A stretch of DNA of 64,000 nucleotides from Sphingobium sp. TKS (GCF_001563265.1 NZ_CP005083.1:2111001-2175000); one strand, 5' to 3'; shown: positions 39,185-48,531, counted from the stretch's first letter. Numbers and translations: made by a program. Notes: generated by a model from the sequence alone, not told the origin.

Positions 39185-40209
39185 GGGGTGGAAATCCCCG
39201 CGCAGCAGATCACCTTTTCGAAAAGCATGAATTGGGCGTTGTCTTCTCCCGGGGCGTGCTTGGCTGAGGACCAGAGCGCGCCGGGGCGGCCGATGTTCAC
39301 GCATTTGCCGCCCTTGACGGGCTCCATGATCTGGAGCTTGTAGCGCGACTTGGTCCAGATCGGCTGGGGCTTGAACGAGCAGCCGTCGGCCGACGAGACG
39401 GTAAGGGCGCCGAGCCGGCCCATCATGAATGTCCCGCGCGCGGCGAGGCCTGCCCAGGCTTCGACACTGTCATCGAAGTGAATGTCGCCGGCGATCGGGT
39501 AGGTGGCGCCCCATGATCCCATGCACCAGAAGAGCGGATCGATGACCTTGCCGGCGGCAGCGGCGGCGCTGTCCGCCATGCAGGCGAGCCCCGCGGCCGG
39601 GTTGCCGAAGAGAATGCCTTCAGGCTGGATGATCGCGCCCAGTGTTCCCGACTGCCAGGTCGGCAGCACCTCGGTGATCATGGCGACGTCGAAGCCGTCG
39701 TCCTCGATGCACGGCAGGTCCGTGAACATGTCGAGCATCTTCCAGACCGGCGAGATATAATAATGCATCTGCGCGAACATCTTGCGAGTGTTCGTTCCGT
39801 CCGAAATCGAGGATTGGCTGCCCTGAAGCTTGCCGCCCGTGGGCATGAGGTCGACACCGAGCGCCATCATGCAACCCGGTTCGGTGACCACGTCGACCAT
39901 CCGGTTGGGCGACCAGAAACTCACCTTCACGCCGAACCAGAAGGTCACGCCCTTGCGGCAGGCGCAGAGCGGATTCGAGGCCGATTGCGCGTCGAGCGCC
40001 TTGTCGAGCTTGTCATAGCTGCCGACCCGCACGCCGCCGATCGTGATCGGAAAGATGCAGTTCCAGCGAACCTTCGTGATGGGATTGAAGATGGTGCCCG
40101 CCTCGCATTTCGACGCATGCGCGGGGGCCGAGGCGAGCAGCAACGCGAGAGGAACCGCGAGGAAGGCCGCAGCCATCGCCGCGCGAATCCGCGGAAGCCG
40201 GATATTCAT
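39181..40209 (-). CDS. traU: Conjugation protein TraU
   Basis: A 342-residue periplasmic protein (F TraU is about 330). A signal peptide ends at ASAPAHA, and the family's cysteine-rich mature protein follows: KCEAGTIFNPITKVRWNCIFPITIGG, then CACRKG, CMMALGVDLMP, WCMGSWG and CCAGISTP at the end. TraU takes part in DNA transfer and pilus assembly with TraW and TraH. ATGA overlap with traW. Confidence 0.95.
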   Translation of the reverse strand: MNIRLPRIRAAMAAAFLAVPLALLLASAPAHASKCEAGTIFNPITKVRWNCIFPITIGGVRVGSYDKLDKALDAQSASNPLCACRKGVTFWFGVKVSFWSPNRMVDVVTEPGCMMALGVDLMPTGGKLQGSQSSISDGTNTRKMFAQMHYYISPVWKMLDMFTDLPCIEDDGFDVAMITEVLPTWQSGTLGAIIQPEGILFGNPAAGLACMADSAAAAAGKVIDPLFWCMGSWGATYPIAGDIHFDDSVEAWAGLAARGTFMMGRLGALTVSSADGCSFKPQPIWTKSRYKLQIMEPVKGGKCVNIGRPGALWSSAKHAPGEDNAQFMLFEKVICCAGISTP

Positions 40210-40883
40210 CGCGTGCCTCCGTCGGACCGCCGATCGAGCCGAACCTCGGAGAGCTCGAGCTTCTGACCAACCTGCCGGACGATCACCGGCGCGACCGTCA
40301 GGCCAAGGCGCTGCTTGACCCGTTCCTCCAGGATGAACAGCGCGCGACGGTGCTGCTCGCCCAGGCTGATCGCGTCGGCGTCGCGCGGGCCGCCGGCCGC
40401 GAGGAGAATGAAGTCCGCGGGCGCTGCGACGCGCAGCGCCCAACCAAGATCACGCGGCTGCACGATCACGAGCTTCTGCGGCAGGGACACATAGCTGAGC
40501 GGATTGAAGGTGAAGCCCTTCGGATAGAGCAGCCGGCCGTCCGGCAGGCGAACCTCCTGATCGAGCGTGTAGAAGGGAACGACGAAGCGGGTCCGGGCGT
40601 GCGTTGCAGGCGCGAGATGCGCCGAGCGCATCGCGCTCCAGTTTGTACGTGGCCCAAACCTGGCCGCCAGAACGGGCGGTACCGTCGCGGCGCGCGCCTC
40701 GATCTCCGCCATCGCGTCGGGCTCGGCGATGGCCCAGGTTCTGCCGATCGTGCTGCTCGCCGCATGCGCCGCCCGGGCGTGGAGGAATGCGATGGCGAGG
40801 CCGATCAGGAAGCCGATCGCAAATATCGACCAGCGTCCGGAAAGGCGCCGACGAAGCCCGAGGAGCCGCCGGACGCCGCTCAC
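40206..40883 (-). CDS. traW: Conjugation protein TraW
   Basis: A 225-residue periplasmic protein, near the F length. One N-terminal signal-anchor (FAIGFLIGLAIAFLHARAAHA) is followed by the TraW domain, with RTWAIAEPDAMAEIEARA, VVPFYTLDQEVRLPDGRLLYPKG-like and NPLSYVSLPQKLVIV motifs. It is required for F-pilus assembly and is a partner of TrbC. Four-base overlaps tie it to both neighbours. Confidence 0.93.
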   Translation of the reverse strand: MSGVRRLLGLRRRLSGRWSIFAIGFLIGLAIAFLHARAAHAASSTIGRTWAIAEPDAMAEIEARAATVPPVLAARFGPRTNWSAMRSAHLAPATHARTRFVVPFYTLDQEVRLPDGRLLYPKGFTFNPLSYVSLPQKLVIVQPRDLGWALRVAAPADFILLAAGGPRDADAISLGEQHRRALFILEERVKQRLGLTVAPVIVRQVGQKLELSEVRLDRRSDGGTR

Positions 40884-41158
40884 TGCCGGCCTCCGCCGCT
40901 TGGGCCGAGCGCTCGCCTGTTCGGCTGCCAGATGCTGTCGCTATGGGCCGGTCCGCCGTGGATGGCGACCGCGAAGGCGAGGAGTCCAAGCGTGGCCGTG
41001 CCCCCGACGATGACCCGCAACATGCCGTCGAGCTCGACTCCCGAGCACAGGACGAGCCAGCACTGGACCAGCAGCAGCAGGTGCGTTCCGACGAGGAGCC
41101 GGACGGCGGTCTGGCCGGGCGTCGCGGAGCAGATTCCCTTCACCGGCGCCGCCTCCAT
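40880..41158 (-). CDS. Small membrane protein in the tra operon, 1 of 3
   Basis: A 92-residue protein with two hydrophobic segments (about 18-37 and 42-65; LLVGTHLLLLVQCWLVLCSG and LRVIVGGTATLGLLAFAVAI). It occupies the position where F has trbI between traC and traW, but it is too short and lacks a coiled coil, so I do not call it trbI. Overlaps with both neighbours indicate translation. Confidence 0.6.
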   Translation of the reverse strand: MEAAPVKGICSATPGQTAVRLLVGTHLLLLVQCWLVLCSGVELDGMLRVIVGGTATLGLLAFAVAIHGGPAHSDSIWQPNRRALGPSGGGRQ

Positions 41159-41559
41159 GAAGCGAGTTTGGCGAGGAAGCCTTCGATCCGGGCGGCATGC
41201 GTCAGGAAGCCGATGCCGCCCGCGACTGATGCCAACGGCAGCAGCACGAGAACGGCGCATTGCGCGATCGCGGATGGCCTCCCGAATATCATCAAGCCGC
41301 CCGCGATGATCGATGCGGCAACCGTCTCGAGGTAGATCAACTGGCGGAACCGGCGCGCGATGACGCGGTTGGTATTGATGACGCCGTCTTCAAGAACGCC
41401 GATGGTGCGATTGAGCCGCTCGATCTCGCGTTCGTTCCCGCGGGCGATCCGCACCATATAATCATAGAGCGTCTCATCCGGCGCCCGCCGCGCTTCCGCC
41501 GGCCGATCGCGTCCACCGCGCAGCCGTTCCGCACGGGGGAAGGGGAGAATCTCGCTCAT
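41140..41559 (-). CDS. Small membrane protein in the tra operon, 2 of 3
   Basis: A 139-residue protein. The N-terminal half is polar and helical (DETLYDYMVRIARGNEREIERLNRTIGVLEDG). The C-terminal half has two hydrophobic segments (about 80-95 and 100-120), so it is probably a membrane protein with a cytoplasmic coiled coil. Helix-plus-membrane layout is loosely like TrbI, though order and length differ. ATGA overlap with the gene before it. Confidence 0.6.
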   Translation of the reverse strand: MSEILPFPRAERLRGGRDRPAEARRAPDETLYDYMVRIARGNEREIERLNRTIGVLEDGVINTNRVIARRFRQLIYLETVAASIIAGGLMIFGRPSAIAQCAVLVLLPLASVAGGIGFLTHAARIEGFLAKLASWRRRR

Positions 41560-41882
41560 CGCGCCCTCCACTTCCTGACCTTGCTCAGAAGCATGCCCGT
41601 CACGCCGGAGAGTGCGATGAGGATCGCGCCGGTCACGAAGCAGGCGACAGCGACGATTGCAGCACCTCTGAGCACGATCGCGGTCGGCTGTCCCAGGGCC
41701 AGTCCCGCGGCCAGCACGAGGCCGGACATCAGGGTCGTCTCGATGAGGACGAGCCGGAACCGCCAATGGATGGCCTCGGCCTCGGCCCGAATGGCGACCC
41801 TTGCCTCGATGATGCGCTCGATTTCGGCATCCTTGCCGAACCCGAGCGCGAACTGGTCGGGATTGGAATTACGCTTGAGCAT
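41556..41882 (-). CDS. Small membrane protein in the tra operon, 3 of 3
   Basis: A 108-residue protein with a helical polar N-terminus (DAEIERIIEARVAIRAEAEAIHWR) and two hydrophobic segments (about 44-62 and 68-95). The architecture resembles the gene that follows (polar helix, then two membrane segments), so the pair may be related. It overlaps the end of traC by 14 bases. Confidence 0.6.
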   Translation of the reverse strand: MLKRNSNPDQFALGFGKDAEIERIIEARVAIRAEAEAIHWRFRLVLIETTLMSGLVLAAGLALGQPTAIVLRGAAIVAVACFVTGAILIALSGVTGMLLSKVRKWRAR

Positions 41883-44397
41883 AGACGGTCTCCCTTTGGC
41901 TGCCGGGAAGGATTTCGGCTGGGTCGACCCGGGCGAGCTCGCACACCGCCTCGAGGGGACTGCGGCCCGCGCGGATCAGCGCTTCGAACGCCGCCACTTC
42001 TTGCGGCGCGCTGGTGTTGATCCAGTAGGAGAAGGGGTCGACGACGAGCCTGGCGATCCCGAGCCCGAGCGGGCTGTCGATGAAGACCTCGCTGTAATTC
42101 GGTTTGTTGTTGCGGACCGACTTCAAGAGGTCGAGCACAAAACCCGAATAATCGAGAATCCTGTTGTCGACGGCCTTGTCGTAGGTCGACCCCTGCAGAA
42201 GGAAGCGGGTCGCCGCATTTTCGAGGATTACCTGGCCGGTACCTTCGAAGAGGAGGAGGTCGTTCATCGATTGCAGGACGACGCCGAAACTGCCCTGATA
42301 TTTCCGCGCGCGGCGATAGCCTTGGCCGAACGCCTCGGCGAGCCGCGACAGGTCCTGGCCCTCGGTGCGGGTCATGAATTGCGCGGCCTCATCGCACAGG
42401 ACGAAGCGCGGACGATCGCGGGCCGAAAGATAGAGTTCCTGGGTGACGGCGTTAACGACGACCATCACGATGACGTTGAAGAGATCCGGCATCGCCTTCA
42501 GTCGCTCGAGCTCGAGCACCACGAATTCATCGGACGAGATGTCGAAGGTCGACGGGCCGTTGAAATAATGGCCGTAGGCGCCGTCGGAACCGAAATCGCG
42601 CAGGTTGAATGCAAGCTCGCGGGCAGTGGGCACGAGATGCTCGACCCGGTCGAGGTCGCTCGCGACATTGGTGGGATAGGCGCCCAGCCAGTCGCGCACC
42701 GCGTCGATGCCCTGCTCGGATCGCCCGGTCTCGATCGTCCATTGGACCGCCGATTTCAGGAGATTCCACTCCGAGGTGGACACGCCCTTGCGCGTTGCCG
42801 CATTGGACATCTCCGCGACGATCGCAACCGCCATGGAGATGGCCGACTGCTTATCGTCGCCGTCCAGGGCAAAACCCATGTCGAAGGGATTGAGGACGAG
42901 CCGTTCCTCGCCGATGTCGATGTAGCGGCCAGAGCAAAGCGTGCACAGCTTTCGGTAGCTGCCGCCGATATCGATGATGCGGATAAGCGCGTTCTGCGCA
43001 TAATATTGCTGGCAGAGATTGTTGAGGAGAAAGCTCTTGCCGGCGCCGCTTTCTGCCGAGACGATGAAATTATAGTTGTTGATGCGCGGGTCGAACAGAT
43101 CGAGCGTCACCAACTGGCCCTTGCGCCCGGTGTAGAGGAGGGCAGGGCGCCCGCCGCCCCGGAAGTCGGTCTGCGCGGGAGAGAGCAGGACCGCCGCCTT
43201 GACCGGCATGCGGAAGTCGCGCTCGAGCATCCGGATCGTGCGCTTTTCGGGATACAGGCCGAAGGGCAGGCTCATCGGCAGCAGGATGGAATTGAGGTAG
43301 CTCTCCTCCTGCATCATCCACGGAAGGGGCTCGCTCTCCCACAACCGCTTGGCGCGCGCTGCCATCTCGCGGGCCTGGGCGCGCGTGCGGCCGAACACCC
43401 AGACCAACGGGATCACCGAGACGAAGCGGCTGTTGCCCACTTCGTCCAGCACCCAGCCTATCTCCTCGATCTGCTTGCCGACCTCGACGGCGAAGCTGCC
43501 CGCCGCCTTTTGCGCCGAGAGGATCTGCGCGCGCTTGTGGATCTCGAACTGGCTATGATCGAACAGGATGTTGAGCGTGAAGAGGAACGGACCCCCGATC
43601 TGGTCGCTGTCCTCCGCCGATCCGCGCATGCCGCCGAGAAGCCGGTTGGCGCGTTCGGCCGTGATGCGGCGCGCCGGCGCTCTCGGCGTCAGACAACGCG
43701 CGACCTGGTTGCCGAGAAACACCTCGGCCCCTTCGAACAGAAGGTCGGGTCCGGCATCGATGATCTGCTTGCGGATCGGCCGCGCAGGCTCGCCGTCCGA
43801 TCCATCCGCGAAGACGCCCGGGGCGTGCCGAAACACGCCGTTGAACACCCTGCGATAGAAGGAAACGAGCTCGTCGGGCGCGATCCGGCGTATGCCGAGC
43901 TTGGATAGCTGCTCCTCGACCTGGCGACGCAAATCCGCGCCCAGCTTCACGCGGGTCTTGATCGACAGAAACAGGCGGAAGTCCCGGATCGGAATGCCGT
44001 GCAGCGCGGCCAGGCCCTGCGTTCCGGCGCGCAAATAGTCGACCGTCCTGCGCGCGGAGGCCTGAATCAGCGGGTCGGGGCGGGTTTTGAGGTCGAGAAA
44101 GGTGTCGAGCGCATCGTCGATCAGCGGGTCCGCGAAGCTGTGCAGTTGAAGGACGGTGCCTTCCGGGAAATGAATGTTGAGGAGCCCAAGCAGGGCCTGA
44201 TGGACATGGGCGAACATGTAGGCCGAGGGCACCAGCTCCCAGGCATGTCCCCAGCCATCGTCGATGCACAGGAAAGCCTCGTCTTCCTCGTTCCAGGACA
44301 CGAGCGGGAGGAAATCGGAATAGGCGTCGCGCGACACGGCGCGCCGAAGCGTCGCGAAGGTGAGCCCACCACCATGATGACCACCGAGCGGCTTCAT
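41869..44397 (-). CDS. traC: Conjugation ATPase TraC (VirB4 family)
   Basis: An 842-residue ATPase, close to F TraC (875). It powers pilus assembly at the inner membrane. The C-terminal RecA-like domain has Walker A SAESGAGKSFLLN (about 450) and Walker B PRFVLCDEAAQFM (about 668). The N-terminal TraC/F-type domain has the LGLLNIHFPEGTVLQLHSF block. It shares a 4-base overlap with traV. All key ATPase residues are present. Confidence 0.95.
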   Translation of the reverse strand: MKPLGGHHGGGLTFATLRRAVSRDAYSDFLPLVSWNEEDEAFLCIDDGWGHAWELVPSAYMFAHVHQALLGLLNIHFPEGTVLQLHSFADPLIDDALDTFLDLKTRPDPLIQASARRTVDYLRAGTQGLAALHGIPIRDFRLFLSIKTRVKLGADLRRQVEEQLSKLGIRRIAPDELVSFYRRVFNGVFRHAPGVFADGSDGEPARPIRKQIIDAGPDLLFEGAEVFLGNQVARCLTPRAPARRITAERANRLLGGMRGSAEDSDQIGGPFLFTLNILFDHSQFEIHKRAQILSAQKAAGSFAVEVGKQIEEIGWVLDEVGNSRFVSVIPLVWVFGRTRAQAREMAARAKRLWESEPLPWMMQEESYLNSILLPMSLPFGLYPEKRTIRMLERDFRMPVKAAVLLSPAQTDFRGGGRPALLYTGRKGQLVTLDLFDPRINNYNFIVSAESGAGKSFLLNNLCQQYYAQNALIRIIDIGGSYRKLCTLCSGRYIDIGEERLVLNPFDMGFALDGDDKQSAISMAVAIVAEMSNAATRKGVSTSEWNLLKSAVQWTIETGRSEQGIDAVRDWLGAYPTNVASDLDRVEHLVPTARELAFNLRDFGSDGAYGHYFNGPSTFDISSDEFVVLELERLKAMPDLFNVIVMVVVNAVTQELYLSARDRPRFVLCDEAAQFMTRTEGQDLSRLAEAFGQGYRRARKYQGSFGVVLQSMNDLLLFEGTGQVILENAATRFLLQGSTYDKAVDNRILDYSGFVLDLLKSVRNNKPNYSEVFIDSPLGLGIARLVVDPFSYWINTSAPQEVAAFEALIRAGRSPLEAVCELARVDPAEILPGSQRETVYAQA

Positions 44398-45035
44398 GGC
44401 CGGGGATCCGCCGGGGCCGCCGGGACGTCCGCCGGCTCGCCTTCGACTGCGCGGTCGACCGGGTTCTTGTCATGGACCTGTTCGAGCACCGGCACCCGCG
44501 CGGCAGGCTCGACAGGGTTTACCAGATAATCGCCGACGACCCATTGAGGGCGTTCGAGGATCGAGTAGACGTACCGCGGCATGTAGAGTCGGTCCGGCCG
44601 CTCGCGGTCGGCATAGGGGAGGATCAAGGTGCGGACAGTGCGGCCCTGCCGCAGCATGGGTGTGACCGGCGCGTCGATCAGTCCCTGCAGTTCGCGATAA
44701 ACACTGTCGCGATAGCCGAGATAAGGCGGAGTTGCGCCGCGTTGTGGCCCGCCCGCTTCGGCGCGATTCGGTCGGACTGCCGCGCCCTGCTCGCGAAGAA
44801 GCTTCTTGTCGCGGGTCACCGCCGGATCCGACCGCGACGGGACCCCCGCGACCGCATCGGCATAGGCCCGATCGGGATGGATGCACTGGCCGTGATCGCT
44901 GTTTTTGCAGCTGAATTTCTCGCTGTAGGGCGACATCATCGAGCCGATCGTGGCGCAGCCCGAAAGGAGGAGCGCGGCGGTGCCGACGACGACCGTCAGC
45001 CACAGGCGAGGCCGCCTTGGATTGGATTGAAGCAT
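44394..45035 (-). CDS. traV: Conjugation outer-membrane lipoprotein TraV
   Basis: A 213-residue lipoprotein. The lipobox is in AALLLSGCATIG (lipidated Cys at about residue 26), and the family signature YSEKFSCKNSDHGQCIHPDRAY follows. TraV forms the outer-membrane core with TraK and TraB. An AAGGAG site precedes this ATG; the upstream start at 45065 (TGATG overlap with traB) would bury the signal peptide. Confidence 0.92.
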   Translation of the reverse strand: MLQSNPRRPRLWLTVVVGTAALLLSGCATIGSMMSPYSEKFSCKNSDHGQCIHPDRAYADAVAGVPSRSDPAVTRDKKLLREQGAAVRPNRAEAGGPQRGATPPYLGYRDSVYRELQGLIDAPVTPMLRQGRTVRTLILPYADRERPDRLYMPRYVYSILERPQWVVGDYLVNPVEPAARVPVLEQVHDKNPVDRAVEGEPADVPAAPADPRP

Positions 45036-45064
45036 CGGCTCTTCTCCTTGGATGGTCGGGCGCA

Positions 45065-46408
45065 TCAGAACTTCGCTCCCGCGGTCGGCTTGATTTCGAG
45101 AGTCACGCCCTCCTGGATGACGACCACGACGTCCTTGGCGGCACCGACCTCGACGATCGGCCCGGCCTGGCGCGCGAGATCGAGATAGAAGTCGGTGAGC
45201 TTGTCGGAGGACTTGGAAAGGCCCCCGGCGATGCCGCTCTTCGCCGCATCGCCCGCGTCAAGCGTGCGGACGCTGCCGAGGGCGGAGGTCGAGACGTCCC
45301 CAAAGCTGTTGTCGACGGCATCGGCGAAGCCGCTGATCGTCCCGGCGATGAAGGCGCGGGCCAGCGCCGCGCCCGCGCGGGTGACGACTTTGCCCGACAG
45401 GCCCTTCTTGCCGTCGGTGTCGACGAAGAAGCCCTTGATCGACTGGTCGACCACCGAGCGTTCGTCGAAGTCGACGCAGGAGAGCGAGACCAGTTGGACC
45501 TCCACCCGTTCCTTGGCGAGGCTACCGGTGGCGTTCCCGATGACGAAGCAGCCGGCAAGGTTCGCCTTGACGTCATTGGGAAGAACCGCCGGTGCCTGGA
45601 CGCGCGCGATCAGGGGCTCGGGATTGGAGGTCGCGTCCCGGCTGGCCAGCGCGTCGATCCCGGTCAGGAGACGAGCTCGCATGAAACCAGGCGGTAAATA
45701 GATCGTCCGATTCTTTTTTTTGGCGCCGTCGGCCGCCGCGCTCTGGCCGTTGCCGGCGGCCGGCACGATGGCGCTGGTCGCGGCGCCGATTGCTCCGAAG
45801 GTTTTCTCGACAGGTGGCGCTGGCGGTGCCGCGGGCGGAGTGGGCGGTGCCGGCAGGGTTCCGGCTGCACTGTCGATGTCCGCCTGGTCAGGGGATGGCG
45901 GGAATGAGGGCGCTGCTCCCGGCAGAGCTGCCGGCAGCTCGCCACCATCTGTCACGCCCGGCGGTTTGCTTCCGGGCACGACCTTGCCTTCCTCGATCGC
46001 GGTGATGCGCTCGCCAAGCAGCGATTGACCGTCGAGCACCTTCTTGAGGTCGCCGCGCAGCTTCGTCTCGAGGCTGTCGCCCCGCAGGCCGGCGCCCATG
46101 TCGAGTTTCGAGGCGGCCGGCGCAGCCTCGGGCTGCGCGTGATTGGCGGTCGACGCGGTGTAGAGGCCGTAGCCGAGAACCGCGACCGAGGCCGCTACGC
46201 CCAGTTGCTTCGCGCGCAATTTCTGGCGCGCGTTGAGAGCGGCCCAGCGCGCTTTCAGGTCGAGCAGCGCCGGATTGCGCGTGCTCCCGTCAAGTTGATC
46301 GGCCGCGGCGGCCTCGGCGAGATGGGTCTGATAAGGCCCTTGGACCGATTCTTCCGCACGGCCGGTACGGCCAGTGCCGGTCTCCACCGGATCATTTTCA
46401 TCGGTCAT
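45065..46408 (-). CDS. traB: Conjugation protein TraB (VirB10-like scaffold)
   Basis: A 447-residue bitopic protein. One transmembrane helix (about 66-84, LGVAASVAVLGYGLYTAS) is followed by a proline-rich periplasmic linker (about 160-205, PAPPTPPAAPPAPP) and a C-terminal VirB10/TrbI domain (about 225-440) with PPGFMRARLLTGIDALASRD...PLIARVQAPAVLPNDV. It spans the envelope and links TraC to the TraK/TraV ring. ATGA overlap with traK. Confidence 0.93.
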   Translation of the reverse strand: MTDENDPVETGTGRTGRAEESVQGPYQTHLAEAAAADQLDGSTRNPALLDLKARWAALNARQKLRAKQLGVAASVAVLGYGLYTASTANHAQPEAAPAASKLDMGAGLRGDSLETKLRGDLKKVLDGQSLLGERITAIEEGKVVPGSKPPGVTDGGELPAALPGAAPSFPPSPDQADIDSAAGTLPAPPTPPAAPPAPPVEKTFGAIGAATSAIVPAAGNGQSAAADGAKKKNRTIYLPPGFMRARLLTGIDALASRDATSNPEPLIARVQAPAVLPNDVKANLAGCFVIGNATGSLAKERVEVQLVSLSCVDFDERSVVDQSIKGFFVDTDGKKGLSGKVVTRAGAALARAFIAGTISGFADAVDNSFGDVSTSALGSVRTLDAGDAAKSGIAGGLSKSSDKLTDFYLDLARQAGPIVEVGAAKDVVVVIQEGVTLEIKPTAGAKF

Positions 46409-47172
46409 TGGGCCGCCTCCCGACGGACGACCACGAGACGAGCCGTGTCGCCGGCCCTGAGCGTGAGGCGGTCGGCGCTGACCGCGAAGATCCGCGCGCC
46501 AAGGGCGCGATCGAGAAACTGGCGCTCGTCCAGCGTGGTGTCGGCAGAGACCTCGACGCGGTACTCCGAGGCCGACAGGCCGGCGCCCTCGACCTCGAGG
46601 CGGCGGCGTTCGGTAATGTGCGCGCCAGGCAGGCTCGACAGGAGCACCGCGCCGGCCTGCGGCGCCACCTCGGTGAAGGTGGCGGGAATGCGTTCCTGAA
46701 AGATGGCGAGCGTGATCGAGACGGCCCGCTCTTCCTCGACAAGCGGTCCCAGCAGTTCTTCGTTCGCCCGGGCGCGCTGTGAGGCGCCGGGCACCAGGCT
46801 CACGGTCTGGGCCGGGATATCGGAAGGCTCGGCGTAAAGCGGGTAGATCGCGCCATTGCAGGAGACGAAGAATTCCGATGGCGTGGTCACATAGCTGCGG
46901 GTGACCTGGCCCAAATCATCGGTTTCCTTGACGAGAAACTTGATCCACGCATCCGAGCCGCCCTTTTCGACGGCGATCGCCTTCTCGGCCGAGAACTTCA
47001 CGTCCTCGATCTCACCGCCGACGCAGATGACGTGGTTGATGTCACGGTTGGACAGACGGATCGCACTCCTCTGATCCGGCAGCGCGGTGATTTGCTGCGC
47101 GCCGACAGGCACGCTCATCAGGAGGATCGCCGGCAGTGCGAGCGCGCGCGTTCCTCTACCGAAGCTCGGCAT
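46405..47172 (-). CDS. traK: Conjugation protein TraK (secretin-like, VirB9 type)
   Basis: A 255-residue periplasmic/outer-membrane protein (F about 242) with a signal peptide (LALPAILLMSVPVGAQ). The TraK domain is rich in beta strands (AIRLSNRDINHVICVGGEIEDVKFS; DRLTLRAGDTARLVVVRRE at the end). It forms the outer ring with TraV and TraB. It overlaps traE by 17 bases and traB by 4. Confidence 0.92.
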   Translation of the reverse strand: MPSFGRGTRALALPAILLMSVPVGAQQITALPDQRSAIRLSNRDINHVICVGGEIEDVKFSAEKAIAVEKGGSDAWIKFLVKETDDLGQVTRSYVTTPSEFFVSCNGAIYPLYAEPSDIPAQTVSLVPGASQRARANEELLGPLVEEERAVSITLAIFQERIPATFTEVAPQAGAVLLSSLPGAHITERRRLEVEGAGLSASEYRVEVSADTTLDERQFLDRALGARIFAVSADRLTLRAGDTARLVVVRREAAQ

Positions 47173-47794
47173 CGAAATTCTCCTCGGACAGGCGGGTGAG
47201 CCAGAAGCGGCCGTTGTCGATCGCGTAGCCGATGCGTAGCGTGCCCCGGAATTTGCGGATGACGCCGCCGATCACGCGGACCTTCTCGACCGGCACGACG
47301 ATTTCCGTATCGGTCCAGGTCACCGGCTGATCGGGGCGAATATAGGTCGCGATCGAGAGCGTCGGGTTGTTCGCGAGTTCGTCAAGGATCGCGTTCAGAT
47401 TGTCGCGCATCCCGTTATAGGCCGACGGGTGGACGATCGAGAGCAGCTCCTGGAACTGCCGGTCCGCCGAATAGGCCGAATAGGTGCCCGACAGCGTGAC
47501 GATGTTGCGCGTGATCGTTCGCAGATAGGCGGTCGAGGGCTTCGAGCCCGTCACATAGAGATCACCGCTCGCGCCGAACGGAACCACGACGGTGCGCCGG
47601 TTCTGGTCGGAGGAATAGACCACCGCGCCCAGCACGGCCGTGATGCCGAACAGCCCGACGATCGCGAATTTGAGAAGCCGGTTCTCCTCGAACAGGTTTG
47701 AGCTTCCCTGCAGATAACGGTGGATGCCGAAGCTGGCGGGTTTGCCGATCAGAGGATCGGCCTCCGGCCCGGTGCGGCGGTTGAGGAATGACAT
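47156..47794 (-). CDS. traE: Conjugation protein TraE (VirB5/VirB8-like)
   Basis: A 212-residue inner-membrane protein. A transmembrane helix (about 38-58, LLKFAIVGLFGITAVLGAVVY) is followed by the TraE periplasmic domain: NRRTVVVPFGASGDLYVTG, YLRTITRNIVTLSGTYS, DTEIVVPVEKVRVIGG. It is needed for F-pilus assembly and sits between traL and traK as in F. Confidence 0.93.
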   Translation of the reverse strand: MSFLNRRTGPEADPLIGKPASFGIHRYLQGSSNLFEENRLLKFAIVGLFGITAVLGAVVYSSDQNRRTVVVPFGASGDLYVTGSKPSTAYLRTITRNIVTLSGTYSAYSADRQFQELLSIVHPSAYNGMRDNLNAILDELANNPTLSIATYIRPDQPVTWTDTEIVVPVEKVRVIGGVIRKFRGTLRIGYAIDNGRFWLTRLSEENFDAELR

Positions 47795-47803
47795 GGCGCC
47801 AGC

Positions 47804-48070
47804 TCACTCGAAGAAGCGGGTCTGGGTCGGACCCGGATAGTGACGAAAGGAAAGCAGGCCCCAGCGCCACGCGAGGTGGGGAAGGAAGCCGCGTGGCTTC
47901 GATCGCTTCCACGGGATGAAAAGGAGAAGGGCGCCGATGAGCATCCAGCCGATCACCCCGCCGACGATTGCGGCGACGAAGATGGTCGACAGAACCAGTA
48001 CGAACTCGTCCGCCGCGAACCACAAAATCTGCGTCGGGCGATGGAGATACTGGGGCAGACGTTCGTCCAA
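47804..48070 (-). CDS. traL: Conjugation protein TraL (VirB3-like)
   Basis: An 88-residue protein (F TraL is 91). It has the characteristic start DERLPQYLHRPTQILWFAADE, two membrane segments (about 22-42 and 42-55), and the WGLLSFRHYPGPTQTRFFE end typical of TraL. An AGGAGAAGG site precedes the ATG. It is separated from traA by about 124 bases that hold a small GCCCCC/GGGGGC hairpin at 48093-48109. Confidence 0.92.
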   Translation of the reverse strand: MDERLPQYLHRPTQILWFAADEFVLVLSTIFVAAIVGGVIGWMLIGALLLFIPWKRSKPRGFLPHLAWRWGLLSFRHYPGPTQTRFFE

Positions 48071-48194
48071 CGTCCTTCTCCTCTTGCTTCATGCCCCCGG
48101 CATGGGGGCGGTTTTCCCAGGGAGCCGGTTCATCGGCGCCCCGGGTTCGTGAGGCCGCGCCAGCGCTCGCGGGACGGGGGCGCGGCCAATCCGG

Positions 48195-48512
48195 TCAGAT
48201 CACCATTCCGAAAGTCTGGAGGATCGTGTCCGATTTGATCAGGCAGACCGCGGCGACGATGGTCGGGATGCCGACCATGACGTTCGAGAAAAGCCGCGAG
48301 ACGCCGAACAGGAAGGCCGCGACACCGCCGACAAAGCCGAGCGGTCCCTTGACCCCCTTGTTGACCACGATGTCGTAGATGTCGTAGCCGAGGTCGCCTG
48401 CGGCCGGGGCCGTGAAGGCATGGGCGCCGCCGCTCGCGAGCGCGAACATAGCAAGCATAGGCAGCCCGGTGCTGGCGTAGGAGACGGTCCGACGCCCGAT
48501 TTTCTTGATCAT
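48195..48512 (-). CDS. traA: Pilin precursor TraA-like
   Basis: A 105-residue precursor. A long N-terminal leader (cleavage likely near GGAHAFTAPA) leaves a mature pilin of about 70 residues with two hydrophobic helices (about 55-75 and 80-98), the TraA/VirB2 layout. The position directly before traL is that of traA in F. The minus-strand leader region upstream carries a 13-bp perfect inverted repeat. S26 peptidase at 34391-34987 is a candidate processing enzyme. Confidence 0.82.
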   Translation of the reverse strand: MIKKIGRRTVSYASTGLPMLAMFALASGGAHAFTAPAAGDLGYDIYDIVVNKGVKGPLGFVGGVAAFLFGVSRLFSNVMVGIPTIVAAVCLIKSDTILQTFGMVI

Positions 48513-48531
48513 TGCGCATACTCCGAGGATG

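Noticed and set aside
37080..39230. 716-codon plus-strand frame
   Set aside because: Antisense to traN over most of its length; the minus-strand genes have signal peptides, family motifs and coupled overlaps.
40880..41559. trbI assignment for the small genes between traC and traW
   Set aside because: Lengths and layout do not match TrbI convincingly; position alone is not enough.
48093..48109. GCCCCC/GGGGGC hairpin between traA and traL as a terminator
   Set aside because: Six-bp stem without a U-tract, inside an operon that must read through; mentioned with traL only.
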